Shown here: positions 15,833 to 24,902 of the stretch, piece by piece
Numbering within the stretch: position 1 is the stretch's first letter
Layout: each line of letters begins with the position of its first letter
DNA from: Enterobacteriaceae bacterium 89
GTDB lineage: Bacteria > Pseudomonadota > Gammaproteobacteria > Enterobacterales > Enterobacteriaceae
DNA: 64,000 nt
Assembly (NCBI GenBank): GCA_014156375.1
Contig: RQJH01000003.1
Span: 310,001 to 374,000, forward strand
Direction: 5' to 3'
Notes under the pieces: generated by a model
The model's input: only the letters and a program-made list of their open reading frames with translations
Database searches by the model: none
What the model was told of the DNA's origin: nothing
Position numbers and translations under genes: made by a program

Positions 15833-17167
15833 TTAACTTCCCCAACGCTCGCGCAAATAGCTGACGGCATCCTGAGCCTGCGGCTGATTGAGGTTGTTCT
15901 CCCTGAACAGGATCGTGCCGGAAATTTGCGGCAGGGATTCGTTAAGGTCGAGCTGTTTTTTCAGCTCTGGTACGCCACCGTTTTTTGTCCAGTCGGGTTC
16001 CATTTTCGACGGCACGCCCACTTTATACAGCGCAATGCCAATGTACAGCCGGGTATGAGTCGGTTTCACCACGTCGGCCCACCATTTTGCCAGCACATCA
16101 TAGCGTGCGGCGTCGCGGGCAAACGGCCAGTATAGCTGCGGCGCAATGTAATCCAGCAACCCTTGCTGCACCCAAAGGCGAGTGTCGGCATAGGACTCAT
16201 CATAAGCCTGAGCGCCACGCGTATCAGAACCCGCCGGGTCGAAAGAGCGGTTACGCCACACGCCCGCAGGGCTGACGCCAAATTCAATGTTCGGGTTGGC
16301 CTGCTTAACGGTATGAGAAATCTGTTGGATCAATTGCAGGGTATTGTGACGACGCCAGTCGGCTTTCGTCGCATAGCCCTGGCCGTACTGACGGAAGGTC
16401 TGATTGTCATTCAGCGCCGAGCCTGGCGTTTCGGTATAGAAATAATCATCAAACTGCACGCCGTCGACCGGATAATGTTTCACCACTTCGGCCACGATGC
16501 TGGTGATCCAGTCACGCACTTCAGGGATACCCGGGTCGAGGACAAAGCGGTCGCTGGCGGTGCGGATCCATTCCGGATGCAGGACATACACGCTGGCAGG
16601 CTGCTGCGACAGCGTGCCTCTCAGCGCCATCACCGTGCCCGGTTTGGTGTTGGTGGAAACGCGATAAGGATTGAACCAGGCGTGGACTCGCATGCCGCGC
16701 TTATGCGCTTCATCGAGGATGAACATCAGCGGATCGTAGCCAGGATCCTGGCCGATTTTCCCGGTCAGCGTATCGGACCACGGCAGGATTTTTGACGGCC
16801 ACAGCGCGGTGCCATCAGGTTTGACCTGGAAAAATACCGTGTTGATGCCGAGGCGCTTCAGATTATCCAGTTTATCGACCAGTGCCGCTTTCTGTTCACG
16901 AATGCGGGTTTCACTGCTGGCGGTCACGGAGTCTATCGGCGGCCAGTCGAGGCGCGAGACGGTGGTCAGCCACACGCCGCGAACCTGCTCATGGCTGTCG
17001 GGCTTTTTTACCAACGGTATTTTAGAACCATCCGGAAGCGGAGTAACCAGAGAAGCAGGGGGCTTGCCCGTGCAGCTGGTCAGAATAAAGACTGCGCCAA
17101 CGAAGGCGGCGATTCGCTTAATCTGAACAGATTTAAAGCGATGAAAGCGGGTGACGTTATTTTCCAC
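15833..17167 (-). CDS. digH: Divisome-localized glycosyl hydrolase-like lipoprotein DigH (YddW)
   Basis: The 444-residue protein matches E. coli DigH (YddW, about 439 aa), an outer-membrane lipoprotein that cleaves denuded peptidoglycan glycan strands at the septum. The lipobox is FILTSC near residue 32. The GH10-like (GHL10) barrel shows EQVRGVWLTTVSRLDWPP, GVQFDDYFY with acidic residues at the active-site strand, FGVSPAGVWRN and YIAPQLYWPF. It ends convergently with the sigma gene over a REP pair. The DUF2132 gene lies seven bases upstream and may be co-transcribed. Confidence 0.93.
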   Translation of the reverse strand: MENNVTRFHRFKSVQIKRIAAFVGAVFILTSCTGKPPASLVTPLPDGSKIPLVKKPDSHEQVRGVWLTTVSRLDWPPIDSVTASSETRIREQKAALVDKLDNLKRLGINTVFFQVKPDGTALWPSKILPWSDTLTGKIGQDPGYDPLMFILDEAHKRGMRVHAWFNPYRVSTNTKPGTVMALRGTLSQQPASVYVLHPEWIRTASDRFVLDPGIPEVRDWITSIVAEVVKHYPVDGVQFDDYFYTETPGSALNDNQTFRQYGQGYATKADWRRHNTLQLIQQISHTVKQANPNIEFGVSPAGVWRNRSFDPAGSDTRGAQAYDESYADTRLWVQQGLLDYIAPQLYWPFARDAARYDVLAKWWADVVKPTHTRLYIGIALYKVGVPSKMEPDWTKNGGVPELKKQLDLNESLPQISGTILFRENNLNQPQAQDAVSYLRERWGS

Positions 17168-17173
17168 TGAGTG

Positions 17174-17461
17174 TCAGCTCTTAGTCGTACGACTATTAGT
17201 CCATGGGTTAAAAGCCGGTGATTCCGGCTCTTCGGCGGGCATTTCTTGTAAGGAATCGAGGTACAAAGCTTCGACTTCGGCACGTGCCCACGGCGTGCGG
17301 CGCAAAAACTTCAGGCTTGATTTCACGCTCGGGTCAGACCTGAAGCAGTTAATTTTGATCAACTGACCCAGTTTCGTCCAGCCGTAACGGGCAACCAGCG
17401 CATTAATTTGCATTTCCAGCGTGATGCCGTGCAGCGGATCTTTAGAAGGGTGAGCTGTCAT
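17174..17461 (-). CDS. VF530 family (DUF2132) DNA-binding-like protein
   Basis: A 95-residue protein with the VF530 core [17 protein letters not shown]...[15 protein letters not shown] and [20 protein letters not shown]. The family has a small helical fold related to DNA-binding proteins; its function is unknown. A TTG at 17512 could extend it by 17 residues, but the conserved part begins right after the ATG at 17461. No good Shine-Dalgarno is visible. The C-terminal tail ([19 protein letters not shown]) lies outside the domain. Confidence 0.82.
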   Translation of the reverse strand: MTAHPSKDPLHGITLEMQINALVARYGWTKLGQLIKINCFRSDPSVKSSLKFLRRTPWARAEVEALYLDSLQEMPAEEPESPAFNPWTNSRTTKS

Positions 17462-17617
17462 CGTATGAAGTCCGGTAGTGTCAGTAAGTGCGGTATCCTG
17501 AGAAGGGTACAAGAAACCCTGACAACCAGCAATGTTACGGCACGCTGGCTGCGCAATACCAGAACACTATCAGGGATATTTCGCATCAATAGTGCCCCGG
17601 ACAGGCGGCACTGCGAG

Positions 17618-18094
17618 TTATGGTTGCTGGCTACAGTAAAAAATCGGGTTGTCGCCGAGGCTTGCGACCGTTCTGCCGTAGCGGTCGATCTGGACGTTGA
17701 ACGTCAGCTGGCGACCCGGCTGGATGAAAAATGTGGGCCAATGCTCTTCAACCTGACCCTGCTGCCCCCGATCGCTGCTGAATACTTCCACCTGAGTGCT
17801 GGTCAGGGTGAAATCCTTCGCGGCACGCTGATAGTCAAAGTGGATCTGCCGGCTCAGCCTGAAGCGTTGCCCGCTGCGGATCATAAACCCTTCAACTCTC
17901 ACCACGCCCTTACTGCGGGTGAAGTTGAAATCATAGTTGGCTTGAAGCCGGACGTCTCCGTGAACCAGCTCCAGTCGGGCCTGACAAACGGCCCGATGGG
18001 TGACCACCACCTCAGTGCGCACCAGTTGCCAGGCGCTGTAGAGCAACAGGATCAAGCTGAGGGCGCAGCAACACGCAAGCAGTCGGGTTCTCAT
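17618..18094 (-). CDS. FidL-like membrane protein (partner of wHTH regulator)
   Basis: The 158-residue protein has one N-terminal membrane helix (MRTRLLACCCALSLILLLYS) and a periplasmic part with two conserved cysteines (VCQARLELV and IFYCSQQP). It resembles Salmonella FidL, encoded beside the CadC-like regulator MarT. Its ATG overlaps the regulator's stop (ATGA), so the two are translationally coupled. A similar pair occurs at 50114-51369. It may modulate the regulator's periplasmic domain. The space to the DUF2132 gene (17462-17617) holds no gene. Confidence 0.72.
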   Translation of the reverse strand: MRTRLLACCCALSLILLLYSAWQLVRTEVVVTHRAVCQARLELVHGDVRLQANYDFNFTRSKGVVRVEGFMIRSGQRFRLSRQIHFDYQRAAKDFTLTSTQVEVFSSDRGQQGQVEEHWPTFFIQPGRQLTFNVQIDRYGRTVASLGDNPIFYCSQQP

Positions 18095-18822
18095 GATGCG
18101 TTTTCCCGGACAAAGAGCACCACGGAGCAGCGGGTTTCGCTCTCTTTGCACAGCAGATAGCTGTCTTTGCCGGAGTGGGGATTATAGGAGGCGACAATCC
18201 TTCGGTTGTCGGCACAGACAATGCCGTCCTGTATTAGCTTCTCATAAAGCTGCGCTTCTGAATCCACGCCTCTGTACTGCAGCTCGCACGACTGACCTTT
18301 TACGCTCTGGTAGTCCTGAAAAGCCTGGAGATCCTGGCTGTAGAACCAACACCCTAGCGCACCCACAAGGAAAACCCCGGTGGAGATCAGTAGCCCCTTA
18401 TCGCGAATTGAAAAAGTTTTAGTGTCAGCAATTTGAATTTGAGGTTCGGGAGGTGTGCTTTCCACCCCGGGAACGTCAGGATCTTCGCTGGTCAGCGTCA
18501 ATGCTTCATTAAAGATCATCCCACGTCTTGGCACCGTAATAAAAACGGGTACGTCGAGCCCAAGCAAAGTAAAACTTTTTCGCAGATTAACAAAACACTG
18601 ATAATAAGAGGCCTGGGAGGTCTGGCCGGCGAGCGCTCCCCATCCGGCGATGAAAAGCGCCTCCTGACTCACCATGCTGCCTTTATTCTTTAAAATTTCC
18701 TCAAGACATAATGCGCTGGTGGTTTGCAGTACCAGGGACTGGCGTGCCTGCTTCGAGATAAGCCTGCGCTCTATCGGATAAAATTCAATAACGCCATTAA
18801 TAAGATATTTTTTTACTGCCAT
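18091..18822 (-). CDS. CadC/MarT-like membrane-anchored winged-helix regulator
   Basis: The 243-residue protein has an N-terminal OmpR-type winged helix (residues about 1-110; FVNLRKSFTLLGLDVPVFITVPRRGMIFN is the recognition helix and wing). A flexible acidic/proline linker follows (LTSEDPDVPGVESTPPEPQ), then one membrane helix (about 142-162) and a roughly 75-residue periplasmic part with several cysteines. This is the ToxR/CadC/MarT plan, in which a periplasmic signal controls cytoplasmic DNA binding. It is divergent from the fimbrial operon at 19205 and is its likely regulator. Confidence 0.82.
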   Translation of the reverse strand: MAVKKYLINGVIEFYPIERRLISKQARQSLVLQTTSALCLEEILKNKGSMVSQEALFIAGWGALAGQTSQASYYQCFVNLRKSFTLLGLDVPVFITVPRRGMIFNEALTLTSEDPDVPGVESTPPEPQIQIADTKTFSIRDKGLLISTGVFLVGALGCWFYSQDLQAFQDYQSVKGQSCELQYRGVDSEAQLYEKLIQDGIVCADNRRIVASYNPHSGKDSYLLCKESETRCSVVLFVRENAS

Positions 18823-19204
18823 TGGTTCCGGACCTTAAAAAATGACAACCCACGCCGTGAATGAGCTAAGTATAAGCAGGAAAACGACATCCGGCGTGCG
18901 CTTCAGGGCAAAAAATGCGCCGCTTCGCTGTCTGCGCTGCCGGGCATTTAATGCTTTTAACTAGTTGATATAAAATCTGTTTTGATAACTTTTGATCACT
19001 TTTATTTCATTTTGTTTTCCTTCAAAGAGCAACTGGCTATTATGCGCTCAGTTTTGAACGGGTCCTTTATTAGCGTTAATGGACTCAGGCATTAAGTCAA
19101 TCTGAATAATATCTTCTACGGCACTGTGATTCATGACCATAAATTAAAATATGGCTATGCGTTGCGCTGTGGGTATTTAACGAGAAATTGCTTTGGAAAA
19201 TAAT
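18823..19204. promoter_or_regulatory. Intergenic control region of fimbrial operon I
   Basis: This 380-bp gene-free interval lies between the divergent regulator and the major pilin gene. Most of it is A+T rich compared with its neighbours, a usual H-NS target. TTTTGAT occurs at 18980-18986 and again exactly 10 bp later (18990-18996), with a further TTGAT at 18965-18969. Helical-turn direct repeats are typical sites for OmpR-type winged helices, so these may bind the adjacent regulator. That is inference. Confidence 0.45.
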
Positions 19205-19750
19205 ATGAAAAAAATTACGCTTGCTGCAATGGCTATTTCAACCGTGGCGATGTCAACAGCGGTAAACAGTGCTTCGACGGGAACTATTACCTTCACCGGT
19301 GAATTAACGGCCACCACCTGCGATGTCAGCGTTGACGGGCAGGGGGCGGACGCCACTATTGTGCTGCCGACCATCGGCACCAGCCAATTAGATGCAGCAA
19401 CCAAAACGGCCGGTGAAACCGGCTTTATTATGGCGCTCAGCAACTGCGCCGGGACATTACAAACCGCCTCGGCATTTTTTGAAAACGGCGGCTCCGTAGA
19501 GGCAACAACCGGTCGGCTGAAAAATATGACCGGCACGGCGACCAACGTCAGTCTGCAATTACTGGACGCTTCCAGCCCGGGCCACGCCGTTATTCAGGCG
19601 GGTAATGCCAGCCAGACAATCAATACCACCTGGAAAGAGATGTCCGGCGGTAGCGCCACGCTGCCATACAGCGCGCGTTATTACGCGGAAGCGCCAACGA
19701 CGCCGGGAACCGTGGTCAGCAACGTGGTGTATTCCATTCAGTATCAGTAA
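19205..19750 (+). CDS. Fimbrial major subunit (type 1-like pilin)
   Basis: A 181-residue pilin. It has a signal peptide (MKKITLAAMAISTVAMSTAV, cleavage near NSAS) and then TGTITFTGELTATTCDVSV, the donor-strand region with the first Cys. The second Cys is at ALSNCAGT (disulphide-closed Ig-like fold). The terminal beta strand is VVSNVVYSIQYQ with the penultimate Tyr pattern recognised by chaperones. The ATG at 19205 follows GGAA; an in-frame TTG at 19193 is less likely. It is the first gene of a pilin-chaperone-usher-adhesin operon. Confidence 0.9.
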   Translation: MKKITLAAMAISTVAMSTAVNSASTGTITFTGELTATTCDVSVDGQGADATIVLPTIGTSQLDAATKTAGETGFIMALSNCAGTLQTASAFFENGGSVEATTGRLKNMTGTATNVSLQLLDASSPGHAVIQAGNASQTINTTWKEMSGGSATLPYSARYYAEAPTTPGTVVSNVVYSIQYQ

Positions 19751-19756
19751 CAAATA

Positions 19757-19776
19757 CGGGAGAGGTGACTCTCCCG
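19757..19776 (+). terminator. Stem-loop after the major pilin gene
   Basis: CGGGAGAG/CTCTCCCG with a GTGA loop is an 8-bp perfect stem directly after the pilin stop. There is no T-run, so it is more likely an mRNA-stabilising or attenuating element that raises pilin over chaperone/usher expression than a full terminator. A matching stem follows the pilin of operon II. Confidence 0.6.
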
Positions 19777-19794
19777 GCTATCAGGTAAATCATC

Positions 19795-20493
19795 ATGTTT
19801 TCATCCCGTTTATTCATCGCCTTTGTCCTGTTCGGGACTGTGCTGGCCGTCAGTCTGGACGCTTTCGCCAGCGCGGTTATCAGCGGCACACGAATTATTT
19901 ATCCGGCGGACAGCCAGGAAGTCAGCGTCAAAATCACCAATAACGGCAGCTCCGCCATTCTGCTGCAAAGCTGGCTGGATAATGGCGATCCGGAGATGAA
20001 ACCTGCGGCTATCAGCGTGCCGTTTATCCTTACGCCGCCTATTAACCGCGTGGACGCGGGCAAAGGTCAGACGCTGCGTATCAGCTTTACCGGGCCCGCG
20101 CTGGCAGCCGACAGAGAGTCCGTTTTCTGGCTTAACGTGCTGGAGATCCCAGCGAAAAACCCGCAAAAAGCAGCGGAGAATACCTTACAGGTCGCGTTTC
20201 GCAGTCGTATAAAGCTGTTCTATCGTCCGAAGGGCCTTAAAGGTCATCCCGCAGAGGCAGTGAAGCAACTGGTGTGGCGCCAGCAAAGCGGCAGCGTGAG
20301 GGTCGATAACCCTACTCCTTATTTCGTTTCTCTGGTCGGGGTGAAAACGGCAGACGGTCTGCCCGAAGCGGCGATGGTTGCGCCTTTTGGCTCGAAAACA
20401 TTGGCGCTGAAAGCAGCATCCGGCAGCAGGCTCAGTGGTGCGGTGGTCAACGACTACGGCGCGCTGGAACCTTTTGTCGCCGACATCAAATAA
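19795..20493 (+). CDS. Periplasmic fimbrial chaperone (PapD/FimC family)
   Basis: The 232-residue protein has a signal peptide (to about AFA-SA). The N-terminal Ig domain shows SGTRIIYPADSQEVSVKITNN with the Arg used to anchor subunits, and FILTPPINRVDAGKGQTLRISFTG, the G1-type strand. VFWLNVLEIPAK and LQVAFRSRIKLFYRPKGL are the family signature. It folds and caps pilin subunits in the periplasm by donor-strand complementation. It lies between pilin and usher genes. Confidence 0.95.
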   Translation: MFSSRLFIAFVLFGTVLAVSLDAFASAVISGTRIIYPADSQEVSVKITNNGSSAILLQSWLDNGDPEMKPAAISVPFILTPPINRVDAGKGQTLRISFTGPALAADRESVFWLNVLEIPAKNPQKAAENTLQVAFRSRIKLFYRPKGLKGHPAEAVKQLVWRQQSGSVRVDNPTPYFVSLVGVKTADGLPEAAMVAPFGSKTLALKAASGSRLSGAVVNDYGALEPFVADIK

Positions 20494-20534
20494 CCATTTT
20501 TCCCTCTGTTCAGGTTCACTCCCGAAGGTATTCC

Positions 20535-23009
20535 ATGCACGCCAACTGTTTTAAGCCCCAGCCGCTGGCGGCTGCCGTGTGCTCACTGCTCTGGCTGTGG
20601 GCGTTGCCGGAGAGGGCAAAAGCCAGCGAGGCTGAGTTCGACCCGGCATTCCTGAATGTTGACGACGGCGCGTCTGTCGATCTCCGCCGCTTCAGCCAGG
20701 GATCGGCGGGGGTGCCTGGCGTCTGGGAAAACACGCTTTACGTCAATGACGTGTTCATTTCCAGCGGTGATGTTGCGTTTATTTCGCGTGAGGATAAATC
20801 GGTTTATCCCTGCCTGACGGCAGAGACGGTAAAGCTGATCGCGCTTAACCCGCAGCAGTTGGTTGCTGGCTTTTGGGAGACGGAAGGGTGTTTCGATCTG
20901 ACGGCAAAAATTCCGTCCGCTCAGGTGAGTTATGACAGCAACGAGCAGCGCCTGGAGGTGACCATTCCGCAGCGGTACATGCTGAACAATCCACGCGGCA
21001 GTGTCGACCCGGGCCTTTGGGATCGGGGCATTCCAGCGCTGCTGCTCGGCTATAACCTCAACGGCTACCGCAGTGAGGCGAACCATGTCAGCTATCAGTC
21101 GCTGTTTGCCGGGCTGAACGCCGGGGCGAACTGGCAGGGCTGGTATCTGCGACACAATGGGACATGGAGCCAGTCGGATGGTCAGCCGGGAAACTACAAC
21201 AGCGTGAATACCTGGGTGCAGCGCGATATCCCCATCCTCAAAGCGCGGATGATCGCCGGGGAGTCCTCGACCAGCGGCCAACTGTTTCCCACGCTGCCGT
21301 TTCGGGGTCTTCAGCTGGCTAGCGACGAGCGCATGCTTCCGCAGTCGCTGCGGGGGTATGCCCCGGAAATCCGTGGGATCGCCAACAGCAACGCCAGAGT
21401 GACGGTTCGGCAGAACGGACAAGTTTTGTATGAGACCAGCGTGTCGCCGGGGGAATTCGTGATTAACGATTTGTATCCCACCGGCTACGGCGGCGATCTG
21501 GACGTGACCGTTCAGGAAAGCGACGGCAGTGAACGTCACTTCAGCGTGCCTTATGCGGCGGTGGCACAGCTGCTGCGGCCAGGGGCTTCACGGTTTTCCT
21601 TTACCGCAGGCGAGGTGCGCAGCGAAACGTTAACCAGCAGGCCCAGGCTGCTGGAAGGAACCTGGCAGTATGGTTTCAACAACATCTTCACGGGCTACAG
21701 CGGCGTGCAGCTGAATGAAAACTACCATGCCTTCCAGCTTGGAACCGCAGTCGGCACACCTGTCGGGGCTTTTTCATTTGATGTGACACAAGCCAGAGCT
21801 TTGCTGGATAAACGCGGGCAGGTGCAGAGCGGGCAAAGCTATCAGGCCAGCTACAGTCAGCTGTTTGAACAAACTGCCAGCAATGTATCGCTGGCGGCGT
21901 ACCGTTTTTCCAGCGATGGCTACATGGATTTGATGACCGCTATGCAGACGCGAGAAGCCGCCAGCAGCGAAATGGCTGTGGGCGATATCGGGCGGGCGAA
22001 AAACAGAATGAGCCTGACGGTCGGTCAGGGCCTGCCCGGCAGCGCAGGACAGCTGTGGTTCAGTGGCTCCCTGCAAAACTACTGGAACAAGCCGGAGAGC
22101 GATAAACAATATCAGTTAGGTTACAACGTCACTTTCAGGGATTTGGCCATCGGACTCAGCATTGGGCGCAGTACCAGCGTTCAGGGAATGGCGCAAACCG
22201 ATTACCTGCTTAGTTTCAGCATGCCGCTGGGACAGCGGGACCGAATTAACCGTCCGACGCTGCGCACTGATCTTACCTACGACAGCACAGGGCGCAGCGC
22301 TCAGCAGCTGACGTTGTCCGGTTCGGCAGGTGAAGAGAGTCAACTTGGTTACAGTGTCACTTCATCGCGGCGTAATCAGGGGGGAAACATGCAGGGATCG
22401 GCAAGCGCCAGCTACCGTAGCTCGTGGAGTTCGCTGAACGGTAGCTTCAGCTCGGGCCGCAGCAGCAAAAGTGCCGCCGCCGGGATCAGCGGCACGCTGA
22501 TTGGTCATGCGGGCGGTGTGGCGTTGTCTCCCTACAGCGCGGAGACCTTTGCTCTTGTGGAAGCTCAGGGTGCCAGCGGGGCAAGCGTCTCCGGCTATTC
22601 CGGGGTGAAGATCGACGCTTCTGGCTTTGCCGCCGTGCCGTACCTGAATCCTTATCAGTTAAACGAAGTCAGTATCGATCCGCTGGGGATGGCGAAAGAG
22701 GTTGAGCTGACGATGACCACCCAAAACGTAGCGCCGCTGTCTGGCGCGGTGGTGAAGCTGAGCTACCCAACGCGACAGGGCCAGCCGCTGTTGCTGACCG
22801 CCAGCTGGCGGGGCGAACCCGTGCCGTTTGGGGCCGATGTGGTCGATGAGAATCAACCGACGGTCGGCAGCGTCGGGCAAGGTGGGCAGCTCTATGCGCG
22901 GGTGATTTCACCACAGGGCCAGCTGCGTGTGCAGTGGGGATCGGATGCAGGGCAATTCTGCACCATTCGCTACCAGTCGCTTCGCGCCACAACCGCCGTT
23001 TGCCAGTAA
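20535..23009 (+). CDS. Outer-membrane fimbrial usher (FimD/PapC family)
   Basis: The 824-residue usher has a signal peptide and then the N-terminal chaperone-binding domain (AEFDPAFLNVDDGASVDLRRF). A 24-strand barrel follows with plug region (NARVTVRQNGQVLYETSVSPGEFVINDLYPTGYGGDLDV), then C-terminal domains ending in the cysteine pair FCTIRYQSLRATTAVCQ. Length and motif order are standard for gamma-class ushers. It is the pore through which pilus subunits are assembled and secreted. Confidence 0.96.
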   Translation: MHANCFKPQPLAAAVCSLLWLWALPERAKASEAEFDPAFLNVDDGASVDLRRFSQGSAGVPGVWENTLYVNDVFISSGDVAFISREDKSVYPCLTAETVKLIALNPQQLVAGFWETEGCFDLTAKIPSAQVSYDSNEQRLEVTIPQRYMLNNPRGSVDPGLWDRGIPALLLGYNLNGYRSEANHVSYQSLFAGLNAGANWQGWYLRHNGTWSQSDGQPGNYNSVNTWVQRDIPILKARMIAGESSTSGQLFPTLPFRGLQLASDERMLPQSLRGYAPEIRGIANSNARVTVRQNGQVLYETSVSPGEFVINDLYPTGYGGDLDVTVQESDGSERHFSVPYAAVAQLLRPGASRFSFTAGEVRSETLTSRPRLLEGTWQYGFNNIFTGYSGVQLNENYHAFQLGTAVGTPVGAFSFDVTQARALLDKRGQVQSGQSYQASYSQLFEQTASNVSLAAYRFSSDGYMDLMTAMQTREAASSEMAVGDIGRAKNRMSLTVGQGLPGSAGQLWFSGSLQNYWNKPESDKQYQLGYNVTFRDLAIGLSIGRSTSVQGMAQTDYLLSFSMPLGQRDRINRPTLRTDLTYDSTGRSAQQLTLSGSAGEESQLGYSVTSSRRNQGGNMQGSASASYRSSWSSLNGSFSSGRSSKSAAAGISGTLIGHAGGVALSPYSAETFALVEAQGASGASVSGYSGVKIDASGFAAVPYLNPYQLNEVSIDPLGMAKEVELTMTTQNVAPLSGAVVKLSYPTRQGQPLLLTASWRGEPVPFGADVVDENQPTVGSVGQGGQLYARVISPQGQLRVQWGSDAGQFCTIRYQSLRATTAVCQ

Positions 23010-23031
23010 CCTTCAGAAGAGAGAAACCAGC

Positions 23032-24171
23032 ATGAAGTTTCTGTTTTTGCTTTTATTGTCAGTTGTCCCAGCGGCGTATGCCGATGTTAGCTGTGAACCC
23101 TTCAGCGCGGCAATCCCGCGTACGGACACCGTCACACTTGCGCCGGTGAATATTTCTGCAGGAGTGGATATGCCGAACGGCACCGTGATTTATCGAGGAA
23201 GCTGGAACGCAGGCCGTGGCGGAACCAGTATCAGGTGCTTCGCATCCTCACCGCCTGAACCGCTGAATTTCCGCTTTGCCACGGCGGTGCATGCCGCACC
23301 GCTGGGGCTGTCGGCGTGGAACAGTGGCCCCTGGGCGCAGAAAGTTTTTAATACGGGAATACCCGGATTAGGCGTGGCGATAACGTTCGACAACGTAGCG
23401 GTGACCACCAGTTCAGTTGCGTTTTCCGGCCTGACGTCAGTCAACATTCCCGACAGTTCATTCGGCTACGCCATCAGCAACAGTGTCCGCCAAATCAGCC
23501 TGATTAAAACGGGCCAGCTCGAGCCCGGTAGCTGGTCGCTGAGCGCAGCCAATCTGCCGAGTCTGAAGCTGTATTTTATGAACCGCGACGGCATGCCGCC
23601 GGTACCGGGGTTTCCGATCACCACCAATATTGTGCAGTTTGAGGGCAGCATCACCATCAGCGCCCAGAGCTGCACCACGCCTGACATCAACGTTACGTTG
23701 GGCAACCATGACGTGAGCAATACTTTTCGTGGTCCTGGCTCCGTCACGCCCTGGGTCAAAACGGGAATGAGACTGGAAAACTGCCCGCCGTTTTATGGCT
23801 ATTACAACAATGACAACGTGGTAAATCTGTTTGATTACAACCAGGGCGGCGCTGGATCGGTGCCATCTTCAACCAGTAACAGCGTTGGCGTGCGGGTTAC
23901 GCCAAATCATGGTGTGATAAATGCCGCACAGGGGATCATGCAGATTGATTCGTCAGTCAGCGGGGCCGCGAGCGGCGTGGGGATCCAGCTTGGATGGGGC
24001 GATGAGACTCCTGCGCCGCTGGATCTGAACAGCGAAAAAAAGATGCCGCTGCCAAAGGATGGCCGCACCAGCGTCGATATTCCACTTCAGGCGCGCTATA
24101 TCCAGACCGCCGAAAATCTCAGGCCGGGCAAAGCCAACGGCAGAATGACTTTTACGGTGAATTATTATTGA
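23032..24171 (+). CDS. Fimbrial tip adhesin/minor subunit
   Basis: The 379-residue protein has a signal peptide (MKFLFLLLLSVVPAAYA). A receptor-binding-like N-terminal domain of about 200 residues carries its own Cys pair. A C-terminal pilin domain (ITISAQSCTTPDINVTLG...FTVNYY) ends with the beta-zipper motif. Two-domain size is typical of tip adhesins. The ATG at 23032 follows AGAGAG and begins a clear signal peptide; the longer frame overlapping the usher is not used. It is the last gene of operon I. The ligand is unknown. Confidence 0.87.
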   Translation: MKFLFLLLLSVVPAAYADVSCEPFSAAIPRTDTVTLAPVNISAGVDMPNGTVIYRGSWNAGRGGTSIRCFASSPPEPLNFRFATAVHAAPLGLSAWNSGPWAQKVFNTGIPGLGVAITFDNVAVTTSSVAFSGLTSVNIPDSSFGYAISNSVRQISLIKTGQLEPGSWSLSAANLPSLKLYFMNRDGMPPVPGFPITTNIVQFEGSITISAQSCTTPDINVTLGNHDVSNTFRGPGSVTPWVKTGMRLENCPPFYGYYNNDNVVNLFDYNQGGAGSVPSSTSNSVGVRVTPNHGVINAAQGIMQIDSSVSGAASGVGIQLGWGDETPAPLDLNSEKKMPLPKDGRTSVDIPLQARYIQTAENLRPGKANGRMTFTVNYY

Positions 24172-24191
24172 GCGTGAAGCCGCCGGGTCAG

Positions 24192-24851
24192 TCAATTCAG
24201 CAACCCGGCCGCCACGTTAACCGATAAGCCCAGGATGGCGAGGTTAAAGATAAAGGAGATCACCGACTGTAGCAGGGTGATTTTACGCATCTCCGTCGTT
24301 CCCGTCGCCACGTCCGCCGTCTGCGATGCGACGGCGATGGTGAAAGCGTAATAGAGAAAATCCCAATAGTCAGGATCGTCCGGTTTGTCCGGGAACATCA
24401 TCGGCGTGACGTCTTTGCTGCGGTGCAGATAGTGTTGATGAGCGTAGTGCATCGCAAATGAGCTTGGCAGCAAGGCCCAGGAAGCGATCAGCGTCGTGAC
24501 CGTCAACAGAATGTGCAGTAAGCGCGGCGTGCCGGAAAGCTTGTGCAGCGAAGAGAGTTCGCTGAGGATCGCAACGATGCTCGCCATGCAGGCGAAAATC
24601 ACCAGCCCCAGCACCAGAGCCGCGCTCTGGTCCAGCTTTTTTGCAATGCGATGGATATCCCTTACCTCAGTGCGCAGCATCCGCAGCCAGATGAACATCA
24701 GGTACAGCCACGCCACCACATTCCAGCTGATAAGCAGGCGTTGCAGCATCCCCAAATGCTCGGGAAGGACGTAATAGCAAACCACACCGGCTAACACTGA
24801 AACCAGTAAACGCAGGCGGGCAAAGAGGTGGATCCTGAGTGAAAATCCCAT
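24192..24851 (-). CDS. DUF1345 family inner-membrane protein
   Basis: A 219-residue protein with about five membrane segments. It includes the DUF1345 signature PDYWDFLYYAFTIAVASQTADV and ALLPSSFAMHYAHQHY. The family is of unknown function. It converges with the fimbrial operon, with 20 bp between stops. The arginase-family gene is 51 bp upstream on the same strand and may share transcription. Confidence 0.82.
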   Translation of the reverse strand: MGFSLRIHLFARLRLLVSVLAGVVCYYVLPEHLGMLQRLLISWNVVAWLYLMFIWLRMLRTEVRDIHRIAKKLDQSAALVLGLVIFACMASIVAILSELSSLHKLSGTPRLLHILLTVTTLIASWALLPSSFAMHYAHQHYLHRSKDVTPMMFPDKPDDPDYWDFLYYAFTIAVASQTADVATGTTEMRKITLLQSVISFIFNLAILGLSVNVAAGLLN

Positions 24852-24902
24852 CGGTCAGAGTTCTTTGAGTTATCAATACGTTTAACTGTAGACGAAGGAT
24901 TA

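Noticed and set aside
20583..21539. 318-codon minus-strand frame opposite the fimbrial usher
   Set aside because: It is a shadow of the usher gene, with no plausible start or domain.
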